From: Kribbella amoyensis
GTDB taxonomy: Bacteria; Actinomycetota; Actinomycetes; Propionibacteriales; Kribbellaceae
DNA: 64,000 nucleotides
Direction of reading: 5' to 3'
Assembly (NCBI RefSeq): GCF_007828865.1
Contig: NZ_VIVK01000001.1
Span: forward strand, 806,001 to 870,000
A model generated the notes under the pieces. The model had not been told where the DNA came from, searched no databases, and saw only the letters and a list, made by a program, of their open reading frames with translations. Made by a program: the position numbers and the translations under genes. Below are positions 63,150 through 64,000 of the stretch, in pieces; position 1 is the first letter of the stretch, and the number at the start of each line of letters is the position of its first letter.

Positions 63150-63668
63150 CTACCCGAGGTGCTCCCAGGTCAGCAGGGTCAACTCGCGCCCCTTGTCGGT
63201 GACCTGCGTCGCCGGCACGTCGGCCGGCCGGTAGCCGCTGCGCCGTGCGACCGACGAGCTGGCGTCGTTGTCCGGCTCGATCTCCAGGATCACCCGCGGT
63301 AACCCGAGCACCTCGTGTGCGTACTTCGTCAGCACCCCCAACGCGCGGACGGCCAGGCCCTGACCCCGGTACGCCGGGCCGACCGCGTACCCGAGAGCGG
63401 CGGTCTTGCCGTTCAGCATGACCTCACCGAGCGGGCGGCCGCCGTCGGTCGTGATCGCGAGGTGGATCCGGCCGTTGTCGGTGTGCGCGGCGTCGTAGTA
63501 CGCCTGCGCCGCGTCCAGGTCGAACGGTGACCGCAACGGCGTCCAGTACGCGACCTCGGGGTTGTCGAACAGGTCGCTCATCGCCACCAGGTCGCCACGC
63601 TCCCACTCCCGCAGGACCAGTCCGTCGCCCTCCAGCCGCAGCGGCGGCTCGCCGTACTTGATCACCAT
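63150..63668 (-). CDS. GNAT-family N-acetyltransferase
   Basis: Acetyltransferase of 172 residues of the RimJ/RimL-type GNAT fold ([36 protein letters not shown] with the acetyl-CoA pyrophosphate loop [25 protein letters not shown]). A GTG one codon later fits the GGGGAG site better. It could acetylate a protein N-terminus or small molecule. Confidence 0.87.
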   Translation of the reverse strand: MVIKYGEPPLRLEGDGLVLREWERGDLVAMSDLFDNPEVAYWTPLRSPFDLDAAQAYYDAAHTDNGRIHLAITTDGGRPLGEVMLNGKTAALGYAVGPAYRGQGLAVRALGVLTKYAHEVLGLPRVILEIEPDNDASSSVARRSGYRPADVPATQVTDKGRELTLLTWEHLG

Positions 63669-63712
63669 GCTCCCCAGTCTCCACCACCCCACCGACAACC
63701 GGGGGCCGCACG

Positions 63713-64000
63713 TCACCCCAGCTCCGCCAGCCGATCCGCGACCGGACCGAACGTGACCAGCCCGCTCCCCGCCCCGGCGAGCTCCCCGGCCGCCGGAGTC
63801 AGCGCGTCCCGGCACGTCCGCATCACCGCTTGGTTGCCCAGGGCAATCGCTGCCCCGGCGGTCAGGGACCACATCGCCTCTTGCAACAGATCCCGCGGCG
63901 GCGCTGGGATCCGGTCCAGCGCATCGGCCGCCGCCGGCCGACGACCTTCGCCCAGCAAGACCAACGGCGTCACCCACGGAAGGTACGGACCATAGTCGTC
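63713..64000 (-). CDS. C-terminal end of a larger protein (5' end outside window)
   Basis: The frame is open to the right edge (DDYGPYLPWVTPLVLLGEGRRPAAADAL ...) and stops at 63713. The final segment (WSLTAGAAIALGNQAVMRTCRDALTPAAGELAGAGSGLVTFGPVADRLAELG) resembles the helical end of tetratricopeptide-type regulators (BTAD/LuxR-like ATPases) of actinobacteria. A shorter version could start at a GTG at 63973, but the upstream residues look coding. Not identified further. Confidence 0.6.
   Translation of the reverse strand, partial: DDYGPYLPWVTPLVLLGEGRRPAAADALDRIPAPPRDLLQEAMWSLTAGAAIALGNQAVMRTCRDALTPAAGELAGAGSGLVTFGPVADRLAELG

Overview
The window is high-G+C actinobacterial chromosome. Gene density is high, many genes overlap by 1-4 bases, GTG and TTG starts are common, and Tat signals and F420-type enzymes occur. 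A conserved block holds rex-hemA-hemC-cobA/hemD-hemB, a glutaredoxin, an AMP-ligase, a HAD-IB phosphatase, a BldN-type sigma factor with its anti-sigma, and the tiny ribosomal protein bS22. This block, with two CUT1 sugar importers that lack their own ATPase, suits a soil actinomycete of the Propionibacteriales, perhaps Kribbella-like. That assignment is inference from gene content and order.

Left part (1-24 kb). Two tandem paralogous secreted subtilases (the first runs off the window) are followed by an F420-type luciferase-like oxidoreductase. Next come a 2H-phosphoesterase-like protein coupled to an HExxH protein, and a three-gene type VII-style cassette: WXG100-like protein, nuclease toxin, YezG-type immunity protein. 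Then follow an XRE/Nudix-like regulator overlapping a sugar epimerase, an MMPL transporter, and an isochorismatase-GlxA regulator pair. A Tat-exported aldose epimerase, a DJ-1/PfpI protein lacking the nucleophile Cys, a second GlxA regulator, a P450, a DUF2637-type membrane protein, a kinase-like phosphotransferase and a trypsin-like protease complete this part.

Middle part (24-40 kb). A broken histidine kinase is followed by two divergent carbohydrate-use loci. One is a minus-strand operon (two permeases, binding protein, Gfo/Idh/MocA oxidoreductase, PmoA-like protein) facing a secreted lyase-like gene, with LacI-type operators between them. The other is a plus-strand operon (LacI regulator, FAD oxidoreductase, binding protein, two permeases) facing a second secreted lyase-like gene, with a different operator pair.

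Signalling and defence part (40-49.5 kb). A STAS protein, a GAF-SpoIIE phosphatase and a B12-binding protein carrying the W-x9-EH signature of CarH-type photoreceptors form an overlapping operon. It is flanked on both sides by copies of a two-gene module (very small protein plus coiled-coil protein) that I do not recognise from any described system. This is the best candidate here for an undescribed system. After it come a nonsense-interrupted small gene, an AbiEi/AbiEii toxin-antitoxin pair with a strong inverted-repeat operator, and a decaying HTH/PIN toxin-antitoxin pair.

Right part (49.6-64 kb). Core metabolism and development: the tetrapyrrole operon led by the redox sensor Rex, lipid and redox genes, the bldN-type sigma/anti-sigma pair, an acyltransferase-epimerase pair, bS22, a methyltransferase and a GNAT acetyltransferase. 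No tRNA, rRNA, CRISPR array or insertion sequence was seen.
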